A stretch of 64,000 nucleotides of DNA, taken from the NCBI RefSeq assembly GCF_021532315.1, contig NZ_JAKGAO010000015.1:1-64000 (forward strand), given 5' to 3'. This stretch comes from Paenibacillus tarimensis (GTDB taxonomy: Bacteria > Bacillota > Bacilli > Paenibacillales > Paenibacillaceae). This document shows, one piece after another, positions 9,802 through 19,158 of the stretch; the first letter of the stretch is position 1; each line of letters starts with the position of its first letter. The notes under the pieces were generated by a model. The model saw only the letters and a program-made list of their open reading frames with translations, was not told the DNA's origin and searched no databases. Made by a program: the position numbers and the translations under genes.

Positions 9802-12800
9802 TTACTCAAACAACAAGTCCAGGTCTTCCTGCGAAATGTTTACCGTCTCGAAATCGGATGGCGTAAAATCTACCTGGTCCGTATGAACGCAGTGCCGGAT
9901 AATATCCCTTAGGCCCTGCTCCAAATGCTCCGCAAAATATCGGATTGTCTCCGGCCTGAATTGGCCGGTGCTGTACCCGATATCCAGCTTCAGCCTTTCG
10001 CCGGTTATATAAGCATTCATGTCAATCAGGCAGGTTAACGGGTTGCCTTCTCCCGTGTCGGGCCCGTGGCTCTCACTGGCCAGTTCAAAGTACGGGGTAT
10101 CAAACGCCCGGTCCAGCTCGCCGAGATAGTTAAACCGGACAAGCTGCCTCTCCTTCGCCACATCCGCTGTGCGGGGCGGCATGTAATGACGGATGCCGTA
10201 ATAGAAGCCGTTATGCGGGACCCGGCGAAGCTGCTCCTTGCAGGACTTGATCTGTGAGCCCAGATCCTCGCCTTCCCGGCGGAGACGTACCGGATACATT
10301 GTAGTAAACCAGCCGACTGTTTCCGACAAGTCGATGTTGTCCAGCACATCCTCCCGGCCATGGCCCTCCAGCATCACGACGGCCTCATCCCCGCCAGTCC
10401 AGCGGGTTAGCGAACGGGTTAGGGCACATAACAGCAGCTCCAGTGTACGGGTCTGGTATGGCTTGTTAGCATCTGATGTCAAATGCGCTGTCTCTGTCTC
10501 GCCGAACGTGATACGCACAGTATCACACTCTCCCATCAGGGTTCCGCCGTCTGTCCTGTCGAGGGGAATGTGAACGGGCGGATGCAGCTGCCCGGACCAA
10601 TGTTCCCGCGTCCAGGCCTCTTCATTCTTGTGCGGCTCAGCCTCTGACAACCGGTTAAGGGCTTCCGCCCACTCCTGGTAAGAGGTTGTCTTCGGTCCAA
10701 ACCTAATCTCCTGGCCGGAACCAGTCCCGCCCATGATACGCTGCATATCCTCCAGCAGGATCCGCCACGATACACCGTCTATGACTAGATGATGCGCGGT
10801 CAGCAGCAGTCTCTGCTCCCCTTCGCCAAGCTGGAACAAGCAGCCGCGGAACAGCAGGTCATGCTGAAGATCAAGCGAGGCTTTCACCTGGCGGCTGATG
10901 TCCTCGATAGCCGCTGTCTGCTCTTCGTATGGCAGACCGCTTAAATCCACTTCGGTGAGCAGCTTCACAAGGTGTTGGCTTCTGTGCCGGTCGTTGTAAA
11001 ATAACTCCTTCCGCTGCAGATTAACATTCAGGCGCAGGCTGTCATGGCGTTCGATGAGCGCTGCCAGCCACGCTCGCAGCTGGCCCCCCGCCACCTGATG
11101 CTTGAGGCGCAGCAGGAAGGATTGATGATAATAGTGCGGCTCGCTGAAGGACTGTGCGAAGAACCAGGACGTGATTGGAACCGGTCTCACTGTGCCGCTG
11201 CACGGCTGCTGCTGCCTTGCCGGCTGCAGGGATTGGACCGCCTCCATCCTGCGTGCCATGTCAATGAGCAGCGGAGAGGTCAGCATATCCTTGACCTTCA
11301 GCCTGTAACCCCGCTCCGCAAGCTTGGAGGAAATTTGTATGGCCTTGATCGAATCGCCGCCCGCATGGTAAAAGTTATGGCCAAGCCCCAGCTCATGGCT
11401 GCCAAGCACATCCCTTACTGCCAGAAGGAGAGCCTCCTCCTGCGGCGAGCAAGCATCCACCATTTCTGTGCCGCCGGCGGCAGGGGCAGGCTGCGGAAGA
11501 CGGGAACGGTCCACCTTGCCGTTAACGGTAAGGGGAATTTCTGACAGATATACGAAGTGCTGCGGAATCATATACTGCGGCAGCTCAGCCGCCAAGCAGC
11601 CGCGCAGTTCGCTATCCATAGCCGGGACTGCTACCGGGCTGATAGCTGCCACCCCGTCCTCAACCCTGGGAACAATATAGCCGCACAGCGCCTTGCTGCC
11701 GCTCTCATCCTCAAGATCAATCACAACCGCTTCCTTCACACCCGGGTGAAGAAGCAGCTGCTTCTCTATTTCGGCGAGCTCAATCCGGTAGCCCCTGATT
11801 TTGACCTGGTGGTCCGTCCGTCCCAGATAGTAAAGTTTGCCGTCTGCCCCAAATCTGGCGAGGTCACCGGTGCGGTACATGCGCTGTCCTGGAATAAATG
11901 GATTGGGCAGGAAACGCTCCTCCGTAAGATCCGGCCGGTTCATATAGCCCCGCGCCACCCCATCACCGGAGATGTACATTTCGCCAGATGCCCCAACGCC
12001 AACTGGCTGCAGCCGGCTGTCAAGCACATAGATCTGCACGTTATCCGCCGGAACCCCGATTGGCACTGAGGCACCCTGGTCCCGTTCTGAGTCAAACTCA
12101 TGGATCATGCAGCCTACAACGGTTTCCGTCGGCCCATATTCATTGAAGATGCGAACATTCCCCTCAAGCTGCTGGTGGATCTGCCGGCATAGTGCGACCT
12201 TGAGATCCTCTCCTCCTACAATTAATTTAGTGACTGAGCAGCCATCAAGACGCATGTCCCGGAACAGGCCAAGATGCGAAGGCGTTAGCTTCATAATGGT
12301 GGCCTGGTTATCCCGCAGAATGCGGTATAGGACAAATTCATGCTCATCGTCCGGATAGACCATAATCTGGTGTCCGGCGATAAGCGGCGTAAAGATCGAT
12401 GTAACCGTCAAATCGAAGGCGAGCGATGAATATAGCGGGAATACCTCTATGCCGTCCGCACCGGTGTATACCTTCCTGGCCCACCAGATATAATTGGTCA
12501 GGCCCTGATGCTCAATCATGACTCCCTTCGGCCTGCCGGTAGAGCCGGAGGTGAAGATAACATAGGCCAGATCCCGCGGCTCGTTTACCGGTTCCGGGTT
12601 GGCATCACTTTCCGCTGCGAACCGGCTGTCGTCATCAAGCCGAATAACCGGCCCGCTGTAGGATATGTCTGTGTTCATGGCCATGTCTGTAAGCAGTACT
12701 GCCGCTTCTGCGGTATCGAGCATATACTGCACCCGTTCCGCGGGGTATGCCGGGTCAACAGGGACATAGGCTCCTCCCGCTTTATGAACTGCAAGAATGG

Positions 12801-14373
12801 CTGTTACGGTTTCCGCGGAATGCCCGGCCATTATAGCAGCGATTTTCCCGCGGCCGATGCCCTGCCTGCGCAGGTAAGCCGCCATCCGGTTTACGCGTTT
12901 GTTGAGCTCCTCATAGGTCCAAGCCTTGCCGCCGCATTCAACCGCAATCCGCTTCGGTGTACGAATGGCCTGCTCCTCGAAGAGCTGAACGACCGTGCGG
13001 TCCTGCGGATAGTCAGCCCCCCGGCTGTTCCAGCTGTAAACAAGCTCCTCCTCGCGCGGCTTGCTGAGCAGCCTAAGCTCCGACAGCGGGGTGTCCGGCG
13101 CCGACAAAGCCTGCTCCAGCAGCGTAAGGATACTCTCGTGCAGCAGGCCAATATCCTCTTCCGAGTAGTCGGCGGTCTTGTAATCGTAATCCATCTGCAA
13201 ACCGCGCTTCGGATGCCATTCCGAAATCACCAGCTGCAGCGAGTAAATTTGCGAGCCCGGGTATATCTCCTGCGGAAGCGTAGGAATACCCGCAATATCC
13301 TGGTTGAGTTGAAAGTGATAGTAGTTGACTGAGAAGGGAAGCAGCTGTTCAATGTCATGTTTTTTGAGTTCCAGTTCATTGACTAGCAGATCGTAGGGGT
13401 ACTTTTGGTGCTTGTAGCATTTCTGGAGCTGACGGTCCACCTTCTGGATAAAGGCGGCTGCTGCCATGGCTTCATCGTCAATGTGAAGCCGGAGCGGCAT
13501 CGTGCTGGTCATCATGCCAAACACTTGCTTGAATTTCATCGTGTGGTTGGATACCGGGGTGCCGATCACGAGGTCATGCTGTTCATAGAACTTATGCATA
13601 TGAATCATAAAGAGCGAAGTAAACAAGGTATTAATCGAGCTGTTATGACGCTTAATCCATTCCTTCACGCGGCTGGTCTGTTCCTGGCTCAGAAAGAAGG
13701 TACGCCTTCGGCCTTCTAGGCGGTTCGAGCTCGCCGCCGTCCATTCCGGCAGCCTTGCGAACTGTTCCAGCCAGAATGTCCTGTCCTTCTGGAATCTGCC
13801 TGACTCCAGATATGCCTGCTCCTGGCTGATATAGCCATAATAATCGGGGAAGTCCAGCTCATCGCTGCTCCCAGACGACGACGCATAATGCTCATAAAAG
13901 CCGTACAGCTGATCAACAATTAACTGGAAGGAGAATCCATCTCCCACAATATGATGAATTTTGACATACATTCCGCTCTCTTCGTCGCTTAAACGGGCGA
14001 TAACGAAGCGGAACAGCGGCTCTTCAGTCAAGGCAAACGGGCGGGATGCCTCCTGCTCGGCCCACAGCACAAATTCGTCGGCGGGGTTCAAGGTGCGGCT
14101 CAAATCCAAACGGTCGACCGGGAACGGCTGAAAGGGTTCTTCGTATTGGCGCACATCACCCTGATGCTCAACCATTCTGTACCTAATTGCGGCATGCTGA
14201 CGGACAAAATGATTGATGGCCTGCTCAAGGGCCTGCTCCTGAATCAACCCTTGGAATCGAACCAGGAAGGATAAATTGTGAAAAGCATGTCCACTGTATA
14301 TTTGCTCCATATACCAGATTCGCTTTTGAGCATGCGTAAGCTCAAACAATTGATTCTCAACTGCCGCTTCCAC
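9802..14373 (-). CDS. NRPS loading module, starter C-A(Asn)-T-E
   Basis: Single-module NRPS of about 1523 residues. Starter-type condensation domain (THAQKRIWYMEQ near the N-terminus, HHIVGDG near 145), adenylation domain (YVIFTSGSTGRPKG near 615, NEYGPTE), carrier domain (AGGDSIK near 1010), epimerization domain (HHLVIDG near 1205, VGWFTTMYP, NYLGELD), then a short acidic tail (SQEDLDLLFE) like a COM donor. The pocket residues D-L-T-K-I-G-E-V-G(-K) are the textbook asparagine code. A starter C domain, an Asn A domain and an E domain together imply N-acyl-D-asparagine, the prodrug cap of the xenocoumacin, colibactin and zwittermicin pathways. The frame is open from a TTG at 14391, but I prefer GTG at 14373 because GGAGGAGG sits 8 nt before it and the TTG has no RBS. 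First gene of the visible operon; no regulator adjoins it. Confidence 0.93.
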   Translation of the reverse strand: MEAAVENQLFELTHAQKRIWYMEQIYSGHAFHNLSFLVRFQGLIQEQALEQAINHFVRQHAAIRYRMVEHQGDVRQYEEPFQPFPVDRLDLSRTLNPADEFVLWAEQEASRPFALTEEPLFRFVIARLSDEESGMYVKIHHIVGDGFSFQLIVDQLYGFYEHYASSSGSSDELDFPDYYGYISQEQAYLESGRFQKDRTFWLEQFARLPEWTAASSNRLEGRRRTFFLSQEQTSRVKEWIKRHNSSINTLFTSLFMIHMHKFYEQHDLVIGTPVSNHTMKFKQVFGMMTSTMPLRLHIDDEAMAAAAFIQKVDRQLQKCYKHQKYPYDLLVNELELKKHDIEQLLPFSVNYYHFQLNQDIAGIPTLPQEIYPGSQIYSLQLVISEWHPKRGLQMDYDYKTADYSEEDIGLLHESILTLLEQALSAPDTPLSELRLLSKPREEELVYSWNSRGADYPQDRTVVQLFEEQAIRTPKRIAVECGGKAWTYEELNKRVNRMAAYLRRQGIGRGKIAAIMAGHSAETVTAILAVHKAGGAYVPVDPAYPAERVQYMLDTAEAAVLLTDMAMNTDISYSGPVIRLDDDSRFAAESDANPEPVNEPRDLAYVIFTSGSTGRPKGVMIEHQGLTNYIWWARKVYTGADGIEVFPLYSSLAFDLTVTSIFTPLIAGHQIMVYPDDEHEFVLYRILRDNQATIMKLTPSHLGLFRDMRLDGCSVTKLIVGGEDLKVALCRQIHQQLEGNVRIFNEYGPTETVVGCMIHEFDSERDQGASVPIGVPADNVQIYVLDSRLQPVGVGASGEMYISGDGVARGYMNRPDLTEERFLPNPFIPGQRMYRTGDLARFGADGKLYYLGRTDHQVKIRGYRIELAEIEKQLLLHPGVKEAVVIDLEDESGSKALCGYIVPRVEDGVAAISPVAVPAMDSELRGCLAAELPQYMIPQHFVYLSEIPLTVNGKVDRSRLPQPAPAAGGTEMVDACSPQEEALLLAVRDVLGSHELGLGHNFYHAGGDSIKAIQISSKLAERGYRLKVKDMLTSPLLIDMARRMEAVQSLQPARQQQPCSGTVRPVPITSWFFAQSFSEPHYYHQSFLLRLKHQVAGGQLRAWLAALIERHDSLRLNVNLQRKELFYNDRHRSQHLVKLLTEVDLSGLPYEEQTAAIEDISRQVKASLDLQHDLLFRGCLFQLGEGEQRLLLTAHHLVIDGVSWRILLEDMQRIMGGTGSGQEIRFGPKTTSYQEWAEALNRLSEAEPHKNEEAWTREHWSGQLHPPVHIPLDRTDGGTLMGECDTVRITFGETETAHLTSDANKPYQTRTLELLLCALTRSLTRWTGGDEAVVMLEGHGREDVLDNIDLSETVGWFTTMYPVRLRREGEDLGSQIKSCKEQLRRVPHNGFYYGIRHYMPPRTADVAKERQLVRFNYLGELDRAFDTPYFELASESHGPDTGEGNPLTCLIDMNAYITGERLKLDIGYSTGQFRPETIRYFAEHLEQGLRDIIRHCVHTDQVDFTPSDFETVNISQEDLDLLFE

Positions 14374-14530
14374 CGCCGGTTCCTCCTCCAAAAAGAAACA
14401 GTATGTGAGAGCCGACGCAACAAAAAAAACAGCATCGGATCTATGTTCGTAATAGAATCGGACAGATTCCTGCTGTGCATACTCTGATGTTGTTATGGGG
14501 TTGTTATGAGGTTATGTAATAATCTTTTCA

Positions 14531-14550
14531 CAGTTTTGTTAAAACAACTG
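14531..14550. promoter_or_regulatory. Near-palindrome upstream of the NRPS operon (possible operator)
   Basis: CAGTTTTGTTAAAACAACTG is a 20-bp imperfect palindrome (CAGTT/AACTG arms, central TTAA, 16 of 20 positions symmetric). It lies about 160 bp upstream of the loading NRPS in a very AT-rich leader (14500-14690) that must hold the operon promoter. That it binds a regulator is inference; AT-rich sequence yields such symmetry easily. Confidence 0.25.
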
Positions 14551-14745
14551 ACTTATTGTATTAATAATTAATAAAGAAAAATATTAATAAAAAATAAATT
14601 ACATGTTGTTTTTTCATTAATTTTTTTCAATTACTAATCATCATACTTGTAAAAATATATCGGATATCTCAATTGAAGGGGATAGTCTTCCGGTCTTATT
14701 TTCCAAAGATCTTCTTCTACTTCTAAAAATGACAAAATAACAGAA

Positions 14746-14786
14746 GAAGCCGGTACCAGACATGACTCATGTCCGATACCGGCTTC
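14746..14786 (-). terminator. Rho-independent terminator after the ABC permease gene
   Basis: Inverted repeat GAAGCCGGTA...TACCGGCTTC with an inner GACATGA/TCATGTC stem separated by symmetric 3-nt internal loops. On the minus strand a T-rich tract follows. It separates the upstream ABC operon from the NRPS operon, so the two are transcribed separately. Confidence 0.75.
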
Positions 14787-14867
14787 CGCTTTTTCACCAA
14801 ACGACATCTGTTACAGATTTGATGATGGATCTCCTTTTCCGGGGAAACGGCATATCGCTCGGCAGCC

Positions 14868-16466
14868 TTAACGCTGTAATTGATTGCGCCTTCCCATTAC
14901 CGCCGCCGCCAGCAGCACCGCTGTGACGATTAAATAGATGAACGGCAAGCCCTTCTCGGGCGATGAAGCCATACTTCCCATAAAGTCGAACACTTGCAGC
15001 TGGTTCATTACACCTACGAACATCATGACCAGCAGTACCACTTCAAAGGTTTTATTCGTGCGCGTCCATATACCTAAAGCCAAGGCAAGTGAAGGGATGA
15101 ACATGGCCCCTACGAACCAGGCGAACAATCCGCCCAAATCGCCTTCAAGCAGCAGTTTCAGACCAAATCCGATTCCCGTCAGGAGCGCAATGATGAAACC
15201 TGCAAACCAGGTCGCAGGGATTTGACGCTCAAGCGGGTGCATGCTGGAAAATACGATATCGCGTGTATTGAAGCGGAGCTCTCTGACGCCCATAGAGGAC
15301 CAGATCAGAATCGGCCATACCCAGGTAAGCGGGCCGAGCATGCTTCTGACCATCTCCAGCGGCAGCAGCAGGTCGCCTGCAATGAACAGAATTGCAACCA
15401 GATACCACCACCACTTCTGCCCTTTCAGCATGAGCCAAAGCTCATATCGCAGCAGGTTGAAGAAGCTGAACTGCAGCGATATGCCGGACAGGGCCTTGGC
15501 TGACAAGCCGCCGCTAGATTCCCACCCTTCATCCTTGCCGCCCTTCTTCTTCCTTTTGAAGATACTAAAGAGATCGAACGATTCCTTGGTCATCACCTTG
15601 TCAAAGCCTCTGAATACCAGTGCCGCCAGCAGCACAACGGCTAGTGCGATTACAACCCAGGCCAGACGGCCGGCTACAATTTCCCCTGTCCAGTCCACGC
15701 CGCCCCAGACGAAGGTTTCCAGCGGGCGGTCCAGCTCAATAATACCGTCTGCCCGTTCCACAGGGCCTGTAACATTCTTCTGCTCACGGAAGGTATCGAT
15801 CATGCTGTCATAGAATACCTCCAGTCCCATGGGACTGCTGAGGGCCAGATTGCCAAGCTGTACAGTAACGCCATAGTTCAGGAAGACCTGAGACCAGAGG
15901 AAGAAGTAAATAATAATACCCGCACCGCCGCTGAGAATGCGTGTCGACTCGAACAATACGGCCAGCGCCGCCACTAGCGCCATGACCGGAAGAGCGACCA
16001 GAACGAATGGCAGCAGCAGATCCATCAGCTGGATCACCGTGTCCTCGTTGCGGATCAGCTGCATGGCGATCGATACCAGGAATGCGATGAGCACGATGAT
16101 GGCCAGTACGATAAAGTTGCTCACAAACTTGCCGAACAGGTAGCCGAACTTGCTGATCGGGGTTGTGGCGATAATCTGCCCCACCCGCGTCATCCGGTCG
16201 CGGTCAATGGCGTTCTTCACCAGCGCGAAGCCAATCAGGCTGAGAATTGTTACCGTCGACATGACGACCGTAGCGCCGATCCAGGCAGAGTTGTACACTC
16301 CACGATGCTCGTTGATCATGACGACGCCGTACTTAGCATCTGTGAACGGCACAAAGAAGTAGGCCGCCAGAATAGTCAGAACAATAGTAACCAGAAACCC
16401 GTAGCTGCGTGCCCGTTCATAAAAGTCCGCCCGGACGATGTGGTAAAGGGAGCGAAAGCTAGTCAT
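14868..16466 (-). CDS. ABC-2 type transporter permease
   Basis: Integral membrane permease of 532 residues with about 12 predicted helices: one at the N-terminus (FLVTIVLTILAAYFFVPF), a cluster at 60-215, an extracytoplasmic stretch near 215-260, and a second half starting near 345. It belongs to the ABC-2 group, which moves substrates outward. It overlaps the preceding ATPase gene by 8 bp, so the two are co-translated and should form one exporter. The substrate cannot be read from sequence. The NRPS operon begins less than 0.5 kb downstream, so a link to peptide export or immunity is possible, but the terminator between them argues for independent regulation. Confidence 0.85.
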   Translation of the reverse strand: MTSFRSLYHIVRADFYERARSYGFLVTIVLTILAAYFFVPFTDAKYGVVMINEHRGVYNSAWIGATVVMSTVTILSLIGFALVKNAIDRDRMTRVGQIIATTPISKFGYLFGKFVSNFIVLAIIVLIAFLVSIAMQLIRNEDTVIQLMDLLLPFVLVALPVMALVAALAVLFESTRILSGGAGIIIYFFLWSQVFLNYGVTVQLGNLALSSPMGLEVFYDSMIDTFREQKNVTGPVERADGIIELDRPLETFVWGGVDWTGEIVAGRLAWVVIALAVVLLAALVFRGFDKVMTKESFDLFSIFKRKKKGGKDEGWESSGGLSAKALSGISLQFSFFNLLRYELWLMLKGQKWWWYLVAILFIAGDLLLPLEMVRSMLGPLTWVWPILIWSSMGVRELRFNTRDIVFSSMHPLERQIPATWFAGFIIALLTGIGFGLKLLLEGDLGGLFAWFVGAMFIPSLALALGIWTRTNKTFEVVLLVMMFVGVMNQLQVFDFMGSMASSPEKGLPFIYLIVTAVLLAAAVMGRRNQLQR

Positions 16467-17346
16467 TCCGGCTTCCTCCCCGGCTGTCGGAAATACAGTA
16501 TAGGTATGCGTCCTCCATAGCGGGTGTGATCAGCCTTGCGTCCGCAGCGGGCTTCGTGTCTGACACGATTCTGACCTGCATCCCCTTGCTGCTGCGGATG
16601 GTGCCGCTTATGATCCACTGCTTGCGCATCGCCTGCACATCCTGGTCGGAGACGATTACCTCCCACACCTTGCCCTCCACCGTCTGCAATAGGGCATCGG
16701 GGTCGGAATGATGCATCAGCTTGCCCTTTGATATGATTGCAATGCTGCCGGCTGTCGCTTCCACATCCGAGACGATATGGGTGGAGAAAATGATAATCCG
16801 CTCACCCGACAGATCGGACAACAGGTTCCGGAAGCGGACGCGTTCGATCGGGTCCAGACCAACCGTAGGCTCATCGACGATCAGGATCTGCGGGTCGTTG
16901 AGCAGTGCCTGTGCGATACCGACGCGCTGACGCATCCCGCCGGAGAAGCCTCCGATTGCCCGCTTGCGGGCATGGGTCAGATTGACGAGCTGCAGAAGCT
17001 CATCTATCCGCTTCTTAGCCGTCCGCTTGCTGATTCCTTTTATAGCCGCAATATATTCCAGGAACTCCACCGCGTTCAGATTAGGATAAACACCGAAATC
17101 CTGCGGGAGATATCCGAGAACTCTGCGCAGCTCATTAGGCTTCTTGGAGATATCTTCGCCATTCCACTTAACGGTACCGCTCGTCGGGTCCGTGATCGTG
17201 GATATAATGCGCATCAGCGTTGACTTACCGGCCCCGTTCTCCCCCAACAGTCCCAACACACCGGGCTTCAAATGCAAATTGAAGTCCTTCAATGCCCAGA
17301 AGTTGCCCTTATACTGCTTGCTCACCTGATTGATTGCCAGCTCCAT
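16459..17346 (-). CDS. ABC transporter ATP-binding protein
   Basis: Cytoplasmic ATPase subunit of 295 residues. Walker A GENGAGKST near residue 35, Q-loop in LGYLPQDFG, signature FSGGMRQR, Walker B ILIVDEPTVGLDP and the switch histidine in IFSTHIV are all present. A C-terminal extension of about 75 residues follows the nucleotide-binding fold, as in many ABC-2 exporter ATPases. ATG at 17346 has an AGGA-rich leader. It overlaps the permease gene downstream by 8 bp and forms a two-gene export operon with it. No regulator or sensor gene adjoins. Confidence 0.9.
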   Translation of the reverse strand: MELAINQVSKQYKGNFWALKDFNLHLKPGVLGLLGENGAGKSTLMRIISTITDPTSGTVKWNGEDISKKPNELRRVLGYLPQDFGVYPNLNAVEFLEYIAAIKGISKRTAKKRIDELLQLVNLTHARKRAIGGFSGGMRQRVGIAQALLNDPQILIVDEPTVGLDPIERVRFRNLLSDLSGERIIIFSTHIVSDVEATAGSIAIISKGKLMHHSDPDALLQTVEGKVWEVIVSDQDVQAMRKQWIISGTIRSSKGMQVRIVSDTKPAADARLITPAMEDAYLYCISDSRGGSRND

Positions 17347-17719
17347 CTTCCTATCATTCTCCTCTCCAAAGTAAACGGCTCCGTAGAACCGTGAAGCTCA
17401 CAGAAGCATCTATGCGTGCAAATGATTCGTATTGCCTGATGAAATATCGCAGCATACACAGTTTCGGATGCTGCGCTCGAGTGCTGTATACCGTTCGGGT
17501 AAGGGGTCTGTAACGTTAGGTTAGGGTCTGCTGAATTATTCAAAAGCTGCGGGTATGTATGATTAATCGATGGTGTGGTCGTTCGTTCGGGTATGCTGCG
17601 CTTCCAGGGAATACAGGCAGCAGCACTGTGCGGGACTGATGTGGAAGTAATCATTACGTGTGTAGGACCATGAAGGTTTGCCCGGACCGCCGGCGATGGT
17701 CAACCGGCCGTCCAGCCAT
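17347..17719. other. Intergenic region between two ABC operons
   Basis: 373 bp between two minus-strand operons. It should hold the 3' end of the YtrA-type operon and the promoter of the next ABC operon. I see no convincing terminator hairpin with a T-run, no RNA gene, and no ORF with a supported start. Confidence 0.5.
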
Positions 17720-18478
17720 TCAGTTCGTGACTTGCACTTTTTCCTTGAGCAGCCAATTGTTCACAAGCAGCAGGGCAGATGTGAGGATCAGCAGGAGGAT
17801 GATTCCTCCGAGTGAATAAGTGGCATACTCCACTGCCAGACTTTCGTTCGCCAGGCTGATTCCGAGCGGCAGCCGGAATGGCAGCCATTCAAACCAGCCT
17901 CCGAGCATGGAGCCGATGCTAACCGCAAGGACGGCACACAGGACTGCGAATGCCGGCAAGGAGCCATAACGCACCGATTTTCCGGCCAGGAAGACGAATC
18001 CGAGCCCCAGACTAAACATTACTGCATACAACAGCAGGACAGCATCCATCCGGAAAGCCTGCGCGAGCAGCGGCTTCATGGATTGCGAAATGCCTGAAAG
18101 CCCGTCGATAACATGTGCTTCATAGGTGTAGATGCCAAGCGTCGCTGCCGAGCATGCCGCCATGATGAGCACCGTCTGCGCGGCTGCGGCAGTCAGCTTC
18201 GCCAGCAGGACCGGATAACCGGAATTAGGTGAATTCACCCAGTAGTAAACGGTATGACTCTTCCACTCTGCCTGCAGCAGCTGCAGGAACAGCACTGGCA
18301 TCAGGAAAGCGCTCAGATAAGTATCAAAGATCGACAAAACGGTTGCAAGGCCCGGCTCTACACCGTGCGCGAGTACGAAGCAGCCCAGCTGCAGGAACAT
18401 CATCATGGAGAAGGACAGGAAGAAGGCAAATCGGGATTGGCGTATATCCTTGTGTAATAAAGACCGGTAAGCTTTCAC
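17720..18478 (-). CDS. ABC transporter permease (YtrA-type operon)
   Basis: 252-residue membrane protein with six predicted helices, for example FFLSFSMMMFLQLGCFVLAHG, ILFLQLL near 65, the segment around 95-115, and a C-terminal helix (LGGIILLLILTSALLLVNNWLL). It is the last gene of a GntR-ATPase-permease operon and overlaps the ATPase gene by 4 bp, so it is the membrane partner of that ATPase. In Bacillota such cassettes commonly respond to cell-envelope antibiotics (YtrABCDEF-like), but the substrate here is unknown. Confidence 0.82.
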   Translation of the reverse strand: MKAYRSLLHKDIRQSRFAFFLSFSMMMFLQLGCFVLAHGVEPGLATVLSIFDTYLSAFLMPVLFLQLLQAEWKSHTVYYWVNSPNSGYPVLLAKLTAAAAQTVLIMAACSAATLGIYTYEAHVIDGLSGISQSMKPLLAQAFRMDAVLLLYAVMFSLGLGFVFLAGKSVRYGSLPAFAVLCAVLAVSIGSMLGGWFEWLPFRLPLGISLANESLAVEYATYSLGGIILLLILTSALLLVNNWLLKEKVQVTN

Positions 18479-19158
18479 AGCAGTGCCTCCCTCATAACAT
18501 CCAGTACACTCATGCCTCTTGTCTCGCGGAGGTCCTCTACATTCGCCGATACGAGCATTCTTCCATCCTGCATGAAGAGCAGATGATCCAGGTACAGCTC
18601 AATCTCCGCCACTTCGTGAGTGGATACAATAATGGACTGCTTCTCAAGCTCCGTGTGCTCCGCCATCATGTCCAGCAGATGCTCCCTTGTGACCGGGTCG
18701 AGCCCGGACAGCGGCTCATCCATTATCAGCAGAGGCGCCGCCCGGCTCAATGTCAGAATGGCCTGCAGCCTCGCCCTGTTGCCCTTGGACAGATGCCTGA
18801 CTTCCTTATCCGCATCCAGATTAAAGCGGCTCGTCAGCGCTTTCGCCTTCTCAAGCTGAAAGTCGGAATACAGCTGCGCGGCCAGCTGCAGAGACTGCCG
18901 GACGCTGAAGAACGGGTACAGCCATTCACGTTCCGGCGAGAAGGCAACCTTCTCTCTCGTCTGCCGTCCTACCTGCTCCCCGTTCATATAGATACGCCCC
19001 TGCGCCGGACGGATCAGACCAGCTGTCAGATGCAGCAGGGTAGACTTACCGCTGCCGTTCGCTCCAATCAATCCGATAATGCCGGCATGCGGCACAGAGA
19101 AACTCAAATCGTGGAGCACCTTCTTATAACGGACCTGCTCAAATGTGATTAAGCTCAA
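18475..19158 (-). CDS. ABC transporter ATP-binding protein (YtrA-type operon)
   Basis: 227-residue ATPase. Walker A GANGSGKSTLL near residue 33, signature LSKGNRAR (a variant of LSGGQ), Walker B LLIMDEPLSGLDP and switch histidine in IVSTHEV. The ATPase is short, with no C-terminal extension. It overlaps both neighbours by 4 bp (the GntR regulator upstream and the permease downstream), indicating translational coupling and a single transcript controlled by the regulator. It energises the adjacent six-helix permease. Confidence 0.9.
   Translation of the reverse strand: MSLITFEQVRYKKVLHDLSFSVPHAGIIGLIGANGSGKSTLLHLTAGLIRPAQGRIYMNGEQVGRQTREKVAFSPEREWLYPFFSVRQSLQLAAQLYSDFQLEKAKALTSRFNLDADKEVRHLSKGNRARLQAILTLSRAAPLLIMDEPLSGLDPVTREHLLDMMAEHTELEKQSIIVSTHEVAEIELYLDHLLFMQDGRMLVSANVEDLRETRGMSVLDVMREALL

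Noticed and set aside
14500-14690. AT-rich tract as a replication or phage attachment feature
   Set aside because: No DnaA-box cluster, direct repeats, integrase or tRNA; it is adequately explained as promoter leader.
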